Origin: Cercis canadensis
Lineage: Eukaryota > Streptophyta > Magnoliopsida > Fabales > Fabaceae
Reading direction: 5' to 3'
NCBI GenBank assembly: GCA_003255065.1
Contig: QAOA01004877.1
Coordinates: 538,627 to 602,626, forward strand
Length of the DNA: 64,000 nt
Position 1 is the stretch's first letter. Every line of letters begins with the position of its first letter. The notes below the pieces were generated by a model. The model ran no database searches, was not told the origin of the DNA, and was given only the letters and a program-made list of their open reading frames with translations. Below, piece after piece: positions 27,601-40,721 of this stretch. The position numbers and the translations under genes are program-made.

Positions 27601-27969
27601 GATTCTTGAATATTGCATTTTAATAATTTATTTATTTTATTATTATAATTTTAAAATATTTTATTTTAATATTATAATTTTTTTATTTGAACAAATAAAT
27701 GCCAGTTTGTGAGGCCTACTGAACATGCCAAATGTCATCTAACATGTCTCATTTGAAAAGTCACATTTTTTTTTGCGTGTTGGGACCACCGAATACACTA
27801 TATGTCATGTGACATGTTCTCAAGGAATATGCTGAATGCATTTAGCTTGTTTGGTGGGTCCCACTTGCTTTTTTTAAAAAAAAAATTTGTAATATTAAAA
27901 TAAATAATTTTAAAACTACAACAATAAAATAAATAAGTTATCAAAATATAATATTTATGTCAAAGAGTC
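27601..27969. mobile_element. MULE-type MITE, third member of the 1566 family
   Basis: Inverted-repeat arms of about 90 bp: the left begins GATTCTTGA...TTATTTATTTTATTATTATAATTTT, and the right end reads GTCAAAGAGTC. The arms share the CTTTGAC terminus with the elements at 1566 and 8082. The core carries the palindrome GTGGGTCCCAC, also present in the 1566 element. I could not find an intact target-site duplication. Confidence 0.65.
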
Positions 27970-30900
27970 TAAATTTTTTAACAATTTCACCATTCTGCCC
28001 CAAAAGCTATATGCACTATAATATAAGAGTTGTGTTAAATCTATGATTACTTTAGTAATTCTACACATTTTTTGTCCATCTGAGTCCTATCTTCACACAC
28101 ATAACCGATTAACTAGATATTATTATCAGAATAAGGATGGAAAGGATCAAATTTCTTGTTAGTTTGTCAAAAAAAAATCTAATATTATCTCAAGAATAAT
28201 TTATATCTAAAAGTTTAAGTTGTTTAAAACAGGCCCAACAATGACTTTATCACTTATTGATTGCTCAAAATAATTTTTGATTTGTTTGATTTTAATAAAA
28301 AATAATTCTAAGTTGGGCTGCTTCAAGAAACCAAAGAGAATAATTGGAAGTAATACCAAGCATGTACTTTATAATAGTGCATTATTGTAATCATAATTTT
28401 ACGTAACCGTTAGCAATATAGATGGCTTTCTCTAAATTTTATAAGAAAAAATAATGATGATATTACTATAATTCAAATGGTGTTATTTATATAATTATAT
28501 TTAATTATAACTATAATTGTAAAAGTTGTGTAGTTGATATTTGAGATCAGACAAATAATCTCAAGAAAATATAAAACAAAAGCATTGCACGTGGCGTTAC
28601 GAGTTTGCTTTAAAGATTTGCCACTTAAAAAAAACAAGAAAAAGTTGGGAGTGGAAGGAAAGTTGGAGGAACAAACAAGCTCACATGATTTGGTTTTTTA
28701 GTTGTTGCCATGCACATGATTTGGTTAAGAAAAGCCATGTTTATGTGTTTTTTTAATTGGAATTGAAGGATAATTATAGAATTATTAGTTCAAATAGAAC
28801 CTCCCTCTGTTGTGGCCATGAGAGCTTCTGGTGATGTTATGGTGCAAACCAGGAATCATATCCACAGTAAATAAAGTTGTGATACGTTGTCAACGCTTAG
28901 AAGATTGCATATATCATAAATCATTAATGTTACAACTCGATGACACTTAACTACTCCTAAGTCCTACTTTTTAAAATAGGATTCAATGTTCTGTGGAAAA
29001 CCAAAAAAGACATTTGAAATAGGAAAAGCCCTTTGCCTTCAAAGTTGACATTAAGCATACACAAGATAGAAAACACCGACTGTCATTTACTCTGCTTTTG
29101 TCTTCCTTTTCCTGGGGTTCATTCCACCTTCATCACTATATCAATTTCCAAATAAAAACAAAATTTAAAAGGTTTGGTCTAATAATAAAGATGTAATAAG
29201 TTTATTTATACTAACTAATGCTCGAATATTAGGCTCAGCACTTAGAGAAATAGCATATAGGTCAATGTAAAAAAGTGTACGCTTAAGATCGTTTGAGAAA
29301 AGACTTAATTTTATTGTGTAAAAGTTAATTTGAATATACTTCTACTGTTAAAACCAAAAAATAAAAAGCATGAATATTGGTCAAGTTTTGGTAAATGACA
29401 TACCTAACAAATTAATTAGCCATTATGTACCTAGATAGCTGAATCTTGAAAAAAAATAAAATAAAGTTTGATATGGCATTGATATAAGATTGAATCATAT
29501 AATACACTGATTAATTATTTTTTTTTTTATCAAACTCAAGCTCTCACATACAAAAGTTTTGTATATTTTTGAGTTAAGAAATTCCTCTATTTCATACTAA
29601 ACCTTGATTTACATGACATTGCAAAATGCTGTAAGCGGAACAATTGCAGCTGTTAAAAAAGAAGAAAAATGTTATTCTCACATTTTAAATCTTTACCGTT
29701 TCTTACATGGCGGATTCTAATTAAATCTATAATCTATTAAAAAAATTGAATTGGAACCATAACAATGAAAAATGATGATAGAGATAACAATTTTTTTTTT
29801 AAAAAAAGAAAGAAGTAAACTCCCTTATCCTGTTATCCATGTCCAAAATGTAGACTAGAGACTGAGAGAAGAGAGAACATGGTTTGTCTAGGAGCTGCCA
29901 CTCACCAACACGTGTGCTTTCTTCTCTGACAAAACAGAGCAACTAATTTCTCTAGTTAATATATTAGGTTGCAATACAAGAGGAAGAATTGAAATGGAGT
30001 TGAACCATTTAATTTAAGGCAAGCTAACAAAACCTGCAATTACGCATAAATATTAATTAGGAGCTGGATACAGAGAAAGAAAAGTGGTCTCCTCTGTTTC
30101 ATTAGGAAGTGAAGGTGCAAGTGTATTGCGTAAAACGACACCTAATAGCAAGCAGCGTACGAGTTAACAACTGGTTACAACTGGTTCCCACTTCCAAATC
30201 CAAATCCAATGGATGCGGTTGGGTTGGGTTGGGTTCAGTTCAGTTCAGCTGTCCATGATTACAAAACGACGAGAAGCTTCAAAAGCATATCCTCAGTCTT
30301 TCTGTCAATTACAATAATTGAGCTGTTACAATCTGCTGAATGAGGACTGCAACATTCAATGAGATGGGTCTTAAGCCCTTAGGAATTAGTAGTATTAGGT
30401 ACATCTGCCGAGTTCTGTGCTACCAAACTCTATTATATCATTGAGTTCCTCCCTGCAAGTAGCTAAACCCTTAAATAGAGGTACAAGTTGTAGTTTTTAT
30501 ACTCTAGTGTTGAACATGTACACATGCTTTTTGTACTTGCGTTGTGAGTTGAAGGTTGAAACTGCTTTGACGGGGTTTGAAGCAAGTTCCAAAGTGATTG
30601 GTTAAACAATAAACAGAGTTAGTGAGTTTAAGATGATAGTATAAGAGAAGATAGCATGTGAATAGAATTGCTATTTTCCCTCGCATTACAATCCCACATT
30701 ATCCCTCAAAACCAATGACTTGTATTTGAAGATCTGATCCAATACCAAAAAGGAAAAAATCTCAAGGAACCGCATGTCTGAAAACATAATCACAAGACCT
30801 AAAATTGGCGTCATTTAAAGTCCAACAGTAAAAGGTTAAGACTTTAGATTGCGTAATTAGGTTGCCTTCAATACTTTTTTGAGTTTTAATGGTAAAAATA

Positions 30901-31424
30901 TCTTTGCTGAGTTGATTTCCACAATTTTGTCCCACCAATCTGATAATGCTTATATCTGATAATTTGATACTCTATCCGCAAACTAGAAATTATTGGGAAA
31001 ACTAGGACCAAATATCAACATGTTTCAATATGAGCATATCTTGATCATCTAGGAAGGAATAATATTCATCCCCTCTGCTCTTACAGGCAAAGACAATCAA
31101 TCACACGTGTTCAGGGGAAAACAAGACTACTTAAATTGAAAATATGATACAGGAACAACTTATTTTTACAAAGGAACAAAAAATAATTGAACAATATATC
31201 TTTATTATATTATACTGATTTCATCAATAAAAGCCAGAGGTATGATAAAAACAAAAAAATAAATAAATGAAAAAATGTGTAATTTATCCTCCACTTAAGG
31301 CTACTCTTTTTCTTTTTTTCTTTTTTATGTATAACATGATACAGGAAGTATACACAGGAGTAAAGAGTCTAGCTTATCATGCCCTTAACTTAATCCTTCT
31401 ATCAATATGAACAATGGACTTCTC

Positions 31425-34400
31425 CTAGAACAACCAGTGTTTCCTCCTTGGTTTGTGCTGGACTGGTGCATCTACAATAAATACAATTAAACAAATCATT
31501 AACTAATAGATTTGTCTTCTCTAACCAAACACTATTTGAATTTCACATCAAAGAAAGAATCAGGTTCTAAGATTTACCAACCTCGAATTTCGTATAGTGA
31601 ATTGTAATGAACCTCAGACCAGAAGCTTAACCATAACTCTGCATCATTAAGAAAATGAAAGAAGGGAAAGAAATGAATGAGACTACTGATACAAACAACT
31701 TCAAAATTAAAGATATGTAAATCAAACTTTATTTTTTAGATTAAATTCATACCAAAAGATCTTTCTTTTTGGCCATAATACCTAAAGATCTGAATATCTT
31801 TCTTTTTTAGTTTTATTGCAAACTGAATGAAGTACATCATAGAAGAAAGGAAAAAGGAAACTTGGATTAGACACCGAAATGCAATTCAGTTCAGCTGCAG
31901 CATTCCAGAATTTCAAATAAAAGTGAGAGGCTATGAAGAGTTAGGCAAGCATAATTATTGGTGAGTGGAAAGTCAGGAATGCCATACAGGTTGGGGAAAT
32001 TTCAGCAGATAGCACATCTTAATGGGAAAACAAATTTTATAATCTTTTAAAATTCTTGAAACCCAATTAAATTGGGGTGGAGATTAATAATTGTGATGAG
32101 TCTTACCACGCTTCGGTGCTTGGTATTGTGGCATAATCTCGATGAAACAAGTGTCTCTGAATGATGTTAAAAGACATATCTTTGCTGCAAACTACATAAA
32201 AAACAAGCAACATTATACTACATGCTGAAAGCGATACACATCAAATGACATCACATGATAACAATTTGACACAAATATTAAGCTCAAAGGAGTCGGAGAA
32301 TTTGATGTAAAATGCCAAGAAGAGTTCAAAATGCAATTTCCAATTTTTCTCAAAGAGAACAACCACTGTGTGACCTTTACGAACATAAACATTTAATAAA
32401 AATATCATCATCGTCATAATTGTATTTTGTTCTTCCATCTAGCATAAAAATTGTAGCATAAGCAAGTTCTCCTTCGTGGATCTATATTTAGCTTTATAAG
32501 TCCTCAGATAAGAATCTATATATGTTTTCAGTAAGAATATATTCCTAGAGTTAAAAGGATAAAATTGAATTTTCATCTTAGTTTGAACAGCACAGTGTAA
32601 ATACAAAAATAAAGAAGAAAAATAGTAATCAATTGACAGCATCAACAAACTATTGAAATACAGCATTACAAACCTTATCAGCAGCTGCCTGTAATGTAAC
32701 ATGGTCCCCCCATTCTCCAGATCTGTCATGTGGTAGATAGAGTGGTGAGTGCCGTAAGTTTTAGACTAACACATGAATGAAAATACTACTGAAAGAACCC
32801 AATAATGAAATGTCTCATTTCATATATAATAACATAACTGTATAAGTTATAAATCTTCCGAAAGATACGTACTTTGCCATTTTCTTGTAATACCGTTTGT
32901 ACTTCATTGGGACATAGCTTTCATATAATGAGCGATTATCTTTTATCTGGCAAACATAAACATTATGCAAATAAGCATCTCAAACTAACAATTAGCAATA
33001 TTTAATCGAACTAATAGATTCCATATTGATCCAATCCACCTCTAGACTATTACACAAGTATTAGTGCTAGTACACCATATAAACATCTAATTTTTATTAT
33101 ATATATACCTATATTTTAACTACATTTGTTATCTCTTCCATTTCCTTCACTTGCAAGATCCATCTAACTCCCTTGATAGTTAATACTTAACTATTGCAGG
33201 CATCCTTAACATATTTTTTTCAACTCATCTCAAACTTTCAAAAGGACAAAAAACACATTGTAGGTCCCCTTTTGAGCAACACTCACTGATTCAAAACCAT
33301 TTATACATCAGCAAATTTCAATTTTTTAACCTCACTAATCAATCATAACTTGGGAAAACCAGATGTCCCATAGCTAGCTATACTTCACAGGCTTTATCCT
33401 TTCCATTTGACAGAAACCAGTACTATACCTGTTTCACAATGTCTTTTCGAACATGCTTGTGGTATTCGGGTGACCTATACATCTGCTCTGAAAGTGCCCG
33501 GAACTGCAATGTAGGGAAAATTATCAACAAAAGTTCAATATGCATATGATTTTAAATTATTGCCATAAAAAAAATACCTGACAGTTTCCATCTCCAGAGA
33601 CTTTAACTTCACACAGACCATACATGTTCAGCCTAAAAAACAAAAGAAAGAATAATTTAGTACTTTCAACTAAGAGTTAATATATAGCAGGAATGACCTA
33701 TAATATTTTAGCAGCTGATTTAGTAGGTCATCGAATCTGTATTTAGCAGGTTATTGAATAATTCAGTAATTACTTCTACATGGAAGACCCATGGATACAG
33801 ACAGGTGACAGAATGTTTTAACCATACAATTTTACTTTTACCATTTTCTTTAATAAGTCCCTGCAGACTGCTTCCATTATCCATTCCTGGAGGTTGAAAG
33901 AATAAACATATCTTGCTCTTATCAAAAGGATTCATGGCAGCTTTGTTTCGTCTTATTTTTATAGCCACAATCCATATTGCTCCCTAAATATACCGCTATA
34001 TACCTATAATCATTCCCCACAACTCTCTCCTTGACCATATGGGTGGGACAACATGTCTTTATCTATGTAATTTTCATTTAAGTGCTGAATTTGTATACAG
34101 GGTTTCTAGCTTTTCTCAACTATATTACTGTATTGACCATACATGTTACAGTTCATATTTTATGCCCCACTCATCAATAAAATACCCATCTTCCTACGAG
34201 AAGGGTATAGAAGGAAACTTCATAAATTTAGAAAATTCCTCAGAAAAAATCGCAGAATTTCATATAACTACAAGAAGAAGGCATACCTCTGGAGAAGACG
34301 CTGGTGATCCATACTAGCATCACTTATGTTTGGGATGAACGAGTTTATCCGGGGTACATGCTGGAAGTCAAGAAGTTAAAATTATTAAATTTTCAAGAGA

Positions 34401-35053
34401 GGTGTAAGTATTCAGATATCCCTCCTTCCCACTCCCTTTCAAAAAAGGGGGAGTATTCCCTGATAGTCACCAATTAATTCAAAGAAGGTGTAATTTTATA
34501 TTTGATGACGATGCAGATGAAGTAAAATGCAGAGTAACATTGAAACCAAACAAGAAAGAATATTAAGAGCCACATCTCAATGGAGTCCAAAATCCAAAGG
34601 TAGACAAGGCCGTAGAAAATAAAAGAAATCAGCAGAACACTTGGCCCATCATGACCCCTTAAATTAAATTAATTAAATCTCTTCCTTCTCTTCTGTTGTA
34701 TTTAAGTGATATGATATATATGATTAACTATATAAATTTCTGGCTAGTATTCAAAAGTGATTTGAAAAGAAGAAATTAAAACTGGAACCGAAATTGAGAT
34801 GGGCTAGTATAGGATAATCATAATTGGTATCAATGTTAAAACCTTTGTAAGATGATTTGGGAAATAACAGACAAGTAAGAACTCTTACAGGAACAGGTGC
34901 CAGATTGGTAAGGCGCCTACCAACTGCACCATCCAATTTGGCATACTCTTCTGACAGTACAACGGCAATCATCCGGTCATCCTCAATGTCTTGCTGACTG
35001 CTGAGGGAAGTTGAACTGGAACTTTCACCCCAAGACTGAGTCCCATTCTTCAT
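31425..35053 (-). CDS. OTU-domain cysteine protease (deubiquitinase), OTU9-12 group
   Basis: OTU proteases remove ubiquitin from proteins. Nine coding exons join in frame to 226 residues: 35053-34889, 34360-34287, 33632-33578, 33503-33429, 32946-32873, 32722-32674, 32191-32107, 31638-31582 and 31471-31425. The first exon encodes a Ser-rich, acidic N-terminus (DIEDDRMIAVVLSEEYAKLD). The OTU core begins at HVPRINSFIPNISDA and MDHQRLLQRLNMYGL. The catalytic Cys lies in SGDGNCQFRAL, and the catalytic His probably in WSEVHYNSLYEI. The tail is basic (HKPRRKHWLF). The start is the first ATG after a non-coding leader; a 5' UTR segment runs 35124-35054 and a further leader exon ends at a GT donor near 36031. 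The small size fits the short plant OTU proteins; I cannot choose the exact member with certainty. Confidence 0.93.
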
Positions 35054-36124
35054 ATCCTGGGCTGGCAATTACTGGAAAAGTTCTAGCTAAATCCAATTTT
35101 ACGATGATCCTGGAGCTAATAAGCCTGCAATAATTGGAAGACCTTTAACATAGTCATTAGACATTCCTCAAGGGTGAATTCATCCACCAAGTTACAATAT
35201 AGAGCACTCAATTAGGCACCATAGATATAGGTTGTCGACAATCTGAAACTGTGAATTACAAGCAGAAAACCACTATGATTTATAGTAATTCCTAAACATT
35301 CTAAGACTAAGAAAACCACTTCGCTATTCCTCTGATAAAGAAGCTCAGCATAGTAAGAGATATCGTGATGATGATGCAGCAATTGAGACAGGGAGTCAAT
35401 GAAAAGCATAAAGGATTCACTCATTAAAAGAGGATGTAATATATAATGCTAAAGTTAAAAGAGAATTCAACCTAATAAAATGCTTCACATATTTGCATTC
35501 ATTCGTATAAAACAGCGCAGTAACATGAAAAGACCAAACATGATAATCATGTGCAGGGTTAATCAAGCTGCAATTGACAAATTGTTTGAACATATACGAA
35601 ATCCTAACATATGATATGGATAGGCGTTGATCATAAAAGGCTTCTGCATTTATAAATTCCACGATCATATCCAAACAAGGATTAAAAAATTTCCCAAAGC
35701 ACGTAGCTTTGAACCCATTTGTTATCCGATTGATCAGAGATGGCTTTACATTTTACAACAATGGCTGTCCGGACTGATTAAAAAAATAGAAAAAGACCAG
35801 ATCCGAGTTTTTTGCAATCATTAAATGAAGGGGTTTTATTTCTCTATTAAACCTCTCAATCAGAAAAATAGAGTGCAAAGCATAAAATATCAGAAAATGA
35901 CGACAAGAAAAGCAACAAAACAAGCAGAGAAATCGATGAAATTAAGAACAACATCAGGGAGTCAAAAGAACCAGACAACACCAATTTGAAACATCACCAG
36001 TATAAGACAGAAATAAAAAAAGAAACAATACCTGCGATTCTACTAACACTGAAGATCGAATTCTGTAATGGGGCTAATAAAGGACGAAAGAAAATCTAGA
36101 AAAGAGGAGAATTTTTCAATTTCG

Positions 36125-37536
36125 CGTGGTGGGTGTGATCAAGGTACTCGGAAGTTCGACACATTGTACAAGACACAATTGGATAGTACCCACTCGTATT
36201 TGTATAATCAGATGAGTGGCGATAAAAAGTAGTTATTATTTAACTTGAATATAAAAGTAGACGAAAACAATCAGAAATCGACTCAAATTAGTATCGTCAG
36301 CTATACGTGGAAACCGCTGGTTGGCGGTTGATAGGGTTTGGTTAGATTTCGCGCTTTCTCAGAAAGTGGGAGAACGGTTTGGGTTGGGTTGCCGAGTCAC
36401 GAGTCACGACGCGTATCTTCTCAATGGTGGGGTCCACTTAGATATCCAAGTTACAACTTACAACCACGGTTCAGTGCAGTGTTCCCCACCTGCACCTAAA
36501 ATGGTGATTTTATAATTTATAGTATATCACCCCCCCCCCCCCCCCCNCCCCCAACAAAAAAAAGGAAAGTAATGATGAGATAATATTGCCATGCTAATTT
36601 GTTTTCTGTTCTGTTCATTTTTTTTAATCCAAGAATCAATGGCTAATCACAATTTTTGGATAGAGTTAGACTTGCAAAGCTTTAATTTTTGGATAGGAGT
36701 TAGATTTATTAAATTTGGGATGAGCCATCATTATTTTAGAGAGATTAACCCCAACTTTAAGATGAAGACAAACTTATTAAATCTGAGGCGAGTTATCCCT
36801 ATGAGGAGCACTTTAAAATTCTCATTTTGTCAATGAGAGACATCAAACGCAAGACCCTCTTCTTGCAAAAGGAGCCTTGTGACCAATTGATTTAAAGCCC
36901 AGTTAGCTCATCTCATTTTTCTTTTAATCAAATCTATTCCAAGGGTGTGATAAAATGGCATTACATTACCCTATATGGTATTTTTTAATTATCCATTAGT
37001 ATAGGTTGCACAATGAAAGCTAATCCTCTCCTTTCCTAGACTCTGTGGGATTCAATCCTAGTATTTATTAACTAACTAGGTGGGATCTTTATAAAATTCT
37101 TGCATGTACCTTATATGTANGCAAGACCCTCTTCTTGCAAAAGGAGCCTTGTGACCAATTAATTTAAAGCCCAGTTAGCTCATCTCATTTTTCTTTTAAT
37201 CAAATCTATTCCAAGAGTGTGATAAAATGGCATTACATTACCCTATATGGTATTTTTTAATTATCCATTAGTATAGGTTGCACAATGAAAGCTAATCCTC
37301 TCCTTTCCTAGACTCTGTGGGATTCAATCCTAGTATTTATTAACTAACTAGGTGGGATCTTTATAAAATTCTTGCATGTACCTTATATGTATTCCATTAT
37401 CAATGTCCTTCTGTTACGCCCCATAAGCAGTTAACTTCTTTGGCAATAATAAGACTTGGCCTTCTGGATCATTGTACTTCCTTTCACTACAATCATATAT
37501 AAATTTCCTCATCATTTTTCACTTTTAAGTTTAGCT
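36125..37536. other. Non-coding interval upstream of the OTU gene
   Basis: The left part is the OTU promoter. The rest holds a poly-C tract interrupted by N (36531-36552) and a large N-joined duplication. No gene is supported. Confidence 0.55.
36849..37391. repeat. 271 bp duplication around a single N (assembly join)
   Basis: Bases 36849-37119 and 37121-37391 are near identical, with substitutions such as CCAATTGATT/CCAATTAATT and CCAAGGGTG/CCAAGAGTG. One N lies between them, and unique sequence continues from the right copy only. This is best read as two haplotype contig ends that were not merged. Confidence 0.88.
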
Positions 37537-37870
37537 TTATATGTGTTGCTTCCTCGCTAGGCAGTTTTCTCTAATGGTCGTATCCTCAAGTATTACGTTA
37601 CATGTGACTACATTTTCACAAGACACACCTTCAACTTTGCCAAGAGTTTTTTTCCCCATTAACCTTTTTGCAAGTTTTATCCATTCATGCTTCAATCTGC
37701 ATATAGAAGGAATTCTCTTTTGGCCATCCATAGAAAAGGAATTAAAACTCTCACGCTTCATACCATTAACAAGATTTCAAACTAAAAACGTATCTTTACA
37801 TAGAAAGAGTTTTTTGGGCCAACTCCCTGCACCCGCTTCTCCTTCTAATAAGAGTCTGCACATACAATAA
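37537..37870 (-). pseudogene. Unidentified coding-like fragment with an in-frame stop
   Basis: The minus strand encodes a 74-residue open stretch with ordinary protein composition (for example LKHEWIKLAKRLMGKKTLGKV). It can be read further upstream in the same frame through one stop codon (GAGAGSWPKKLFLCKDTFLV, stop). I recognise no family. It may be a remnant of the same gene as the fragment at 38062-38620, or a chance ORF. Confidence 0.3.
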
Positions 37871-38061
37871 GAGGCTTCATTCCCCGCTTTCACTTGGTTA
37901 TACGATTCCAAAACTTATTAGTGCCAGGTACATAAATGGTTTGCCAACAAGCTCATAGAGAGAATAGGGAAACGAACAGCAGCAAAAATTCTCCATAATC
38001 TCTGGCTAGAATTCTTGAATTAAGCCAAAAATTTAACCTGATACAAAGCATAGTAAGGATT

Positions 38062-38620
38062 TTAATTTAAGCCAAGGAAGTAAGTGTCTGTGGACCATTG
38101 GTAGCAGGCGTCAATCTTGTCAAACTTAATTGTGGAGGGTACACAGTTACTGCTTACAACCTTCAAGTTGGTGGCTTTGCAGTAGGGCTCAAACCAATCA
38201 TATAACGTCTGATAAACCTTCCTGGACAACCCAGCTTCCCTGGCTGGTGTCATATCTTTGGCGATGACCCGGCCATGACAGACAAGTGTTTAAAACCCTG
38301 GAAAATATAGTTGCAAGCTCATTTACTTGGGCCACCTCAAGAAAAGCATAGTTAAATATATGCTGCTCTGAATTTGAGGGTACAGAATCAAATCCGTAAT
38401 CCTGATAAGGAAGCTGGCCATCCGGACTAAGGCAAATGAATGATGTACAGCGTGATTATAAGACCTAAGGATGTTATCCTTTTATCCAATCTCAACCTTT
38501 ATGATAGTTCTGAGATTGTCCCTAATCTGGGATGCCTACTGACGTTTCTGTCGGTAATGTCATAAAATCTCAGACCTGATTTTGTGATGCACTTGAGTAA
38601 AAAAAAAAATCCTTCATCTT
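38062..38620 (-). pseudogene. Frameshifted remnant of an unidentified protein gene
   Basis: Three protein-like stretches lie in order on the minus strand but in different frames. The first is SGLRFYDITDRNVSRHPRLG (about 38600-38500), the second LSPDGQLPYQDYGFDSVPSN running to LNTCLSWPGHR (about 38435-38265). The third is an open C-terminal block with KVYQTLYDWFEPYCKATNLK, ending in a stop at 38062. They have the composition of conserved protein but need frameshifts and a stop bypass to be read together, and no splice sites fit. I do not recognise the family. It lies between the OTU gene and the 3' end of the helicase gene. Confidence 0.5.
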
Positions 38621-38714
38621 TTCAGAATCGTATCATACGCTGGTATTCTTGAGTACCAATTTCTCAGACAACAACATTGATACTTGGGAGAAACCAAGCA
38701 ATTAACAAGAAACT

Positions 38715-40721
38715 TCATGATCTATGCTTTCTCTTTTTCGGACCCTTGCCACCAGAGAAAAATCCCGTGGTATACTGGGAATTAGCAAGTTCCCTAGGTA
38801 CAGTTGCTCCACCAGATTTTAAAACTTCAACCAACCCTGCAAAGACATTCTTATTCTCCTCATTCACAAAAACTATGGCTTGACCTTCTTCTCCCATTCT
38901 CGACGCCCTTCCAATCTGATGTACATACTCCATAATGGAATTAGGTATGTCAAATACAATTACCTGTCTTACACCCAATAGATCAACTCCCCTACCTAAA
39001 ACTCCAGTTGCCACAACAACTGGGACATCACCCACCACAAAGGACCTCATTGTTTCTCTCCTTTCCTTCATACACTTCTCCCCATGAATTGGTAGTGCTT
39101 TAATTCCAGTGGTGACTGTAATTGCATTAGCCAGAAGATCAGCCCCAAGTCTAGAGTCCACATATACAATGGCAGGTGGCTTAAAATGCTGCTTACTCGT
39201 CAAAATGTCAAACAGCTTCTGTTTCTTTTGCTTTGACTCAACCCAAATAGCCAGCTGCTTCACAGCCTTATTTGGTCTATTAGGCTCACCAACAGAGATA
39301 ACTACAGTACCTTTCGCAAGAGAGTTTGCCATCTTCTCTAACTCAGGTGAGATTGTTGCAGAATACATTAACACCTGGGGCTGCGACATAGCCCTATATA
39401 TCTGCATGACCTGATCTCGGAAACCCCTTTGCAGCATGCAGTCAACCTCATCCACAACAAAGGTCATTACATCATCTAAGTCAATATCATGCTTTGTCAA
39501 AAGATCAATAAGCCTTCCGGGGGTTCCCACAATCATTTCCACTCCTTGCTGAATGCGATAGAGTTGTCCAGCCATGGCATCACCACCAACCACAAGCGCA
39601 GTTTTAAAAGGCAATCCCTTTCCAAGCAATTTAGCATGCTCCTCAACTTGTATACAAAGCTCTCTGGTAGGTGTTAAAACTATAGCCAATGGCTTCTTCT
39701 TCTCAGAAAGATGCTCAAGACGGTGACTTGCACAACGAGACACCATTGGAATTAGAAATGAAGCAGACTTTCCAGATCCTGTATCAGCCAACACAAGCAT
39801 GCTTTTGCCCATCATAGCAGCTGGGATTGCTTGCATCTGGACAGGTGTTGGCATGTCATATCCTGCAGCTTCTATATTGTGCAGCAACTTGTCAGGAAAT
39901 TTACAGGAAGCGAATGACAAAATTGGTGCTACTACATCACCCTTGACGTGAATGTCAAGCTTCTTTCTTAGCAATTCAGCCTGACCCCTAGCCGAAGATG
40001 GATTTCCTGACTCATAATCATCATCTCTAACATAGAAACACTCATCAGCTGTAGGTAGCCTTTTAGGTGGAAGAGTATCAACAGGCACTCGCGAGCTGGC
40101 AATTCTGTGTAGCAGGGCTTGTTTACATTCCAAGCTGCATATATCATCATCCGTTTCATCACAAATATACTCACCATAGCGCCCACATATAGTACACTTG
40201 GGCTCACCTGGCAGAGCTTCTCTTTGGTCCCTAGAACTCAATTTGACATCATTTTCTGCATTCAAAAAAATAAACTGGATAGCTATCTTAACTATATTCG
40301 GATTTCAAATAACAAGCTGCACTAAGACTTTCCCTTCTATATTAAGGCACCAAAAGTTCAAAACAGACACGTTTCCATCCAACAAAAACACAAAGAACCC
40401 TCTTTATAGTAAGTCTTTCACACCAAGTCCAACGAACAGGCAGTGATTAGGTAAAAATTGATAACAAGAGCTTGCAGGGCTTCATTTATATTGTGTCAAT
40501 TAAAATGCCCAAACGATAAGGGGCAAGTAGAATTGAATAACGTTAATTGCAGGGCAAGACACCTCAATACGTTGTAGATTATGTAAAAGCAATGACATTA
40601 AAGCACATAAATAAAAATTCAGGTGGAGGAATCAAATGAAATTACCAGTAGGTGCATCACCATCAGTTACCAGCACGGGACTCTTGGAATGGGTATCCTT
40701 ATCCTGGTTTGTATCACCCAT
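38715..40721 (-). CDS. RH41: DEAD-box ATP-dependent RNA helicase with N-terminal zinc finger (RH41-like)
   Basis: Two exons, 40721-40646 and 40255-38715, give 538 residues. The N-terminal Cys-rich unit CTICGRYGEYICDETDDDIC...CKQALLHR resembles an HIT-type zinc finger and is typical of plant RH41. The helicase core follows: Q-motif region YDMPTPVQMQAIPAAMMGKS, motif I ADTGSGKSASF, Ia PTRELCIQ, GG and TPGRL, motif II VDEVD, motif III SAT, then motif V-like ATGVLGRGVDL and motif VI HQIGRASRMG. The tail is basic (GGKGPKKRKHRS). Motif I ends in GKS rather than GKT, motif II is DEVD rather than DEAD, and motif VI is HQIGRASR rather than HRIGRTGR. I believe some of these are shared by RH41 orthologues. 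Its role is probably RNA or RNP remodelling; the exact substrate is unknown. Confidence 0.94.

Larger units (their letters stand above)
25700..31424. other. AT-rich gene-poor interval between XTH and OTU genes
   Basis: No coding gene is supported. It contains a fold-back element (about 26050-26460), a MULE-type MITE (27601-27969), a small GGGTT/CAGTT tandem repeat near 30218-30250 and otherwise low-complexity A+T-rich sequence. ORFs are short and unconvincing. Confidence 0.65.

Noticed and set aside
34751-35068. Upstream non-ATG start for the OTU protein
   Set aside because: The open frame extends to a TTG only; the first ATG at 35053 follows a leader with a splice acceptor at 35125-35126.
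36531-36552. Poly-C tract as a biological i-motif or regulatory element
   Set aside because: It contains an N and marks a contig end; homopolymer error is more likely.
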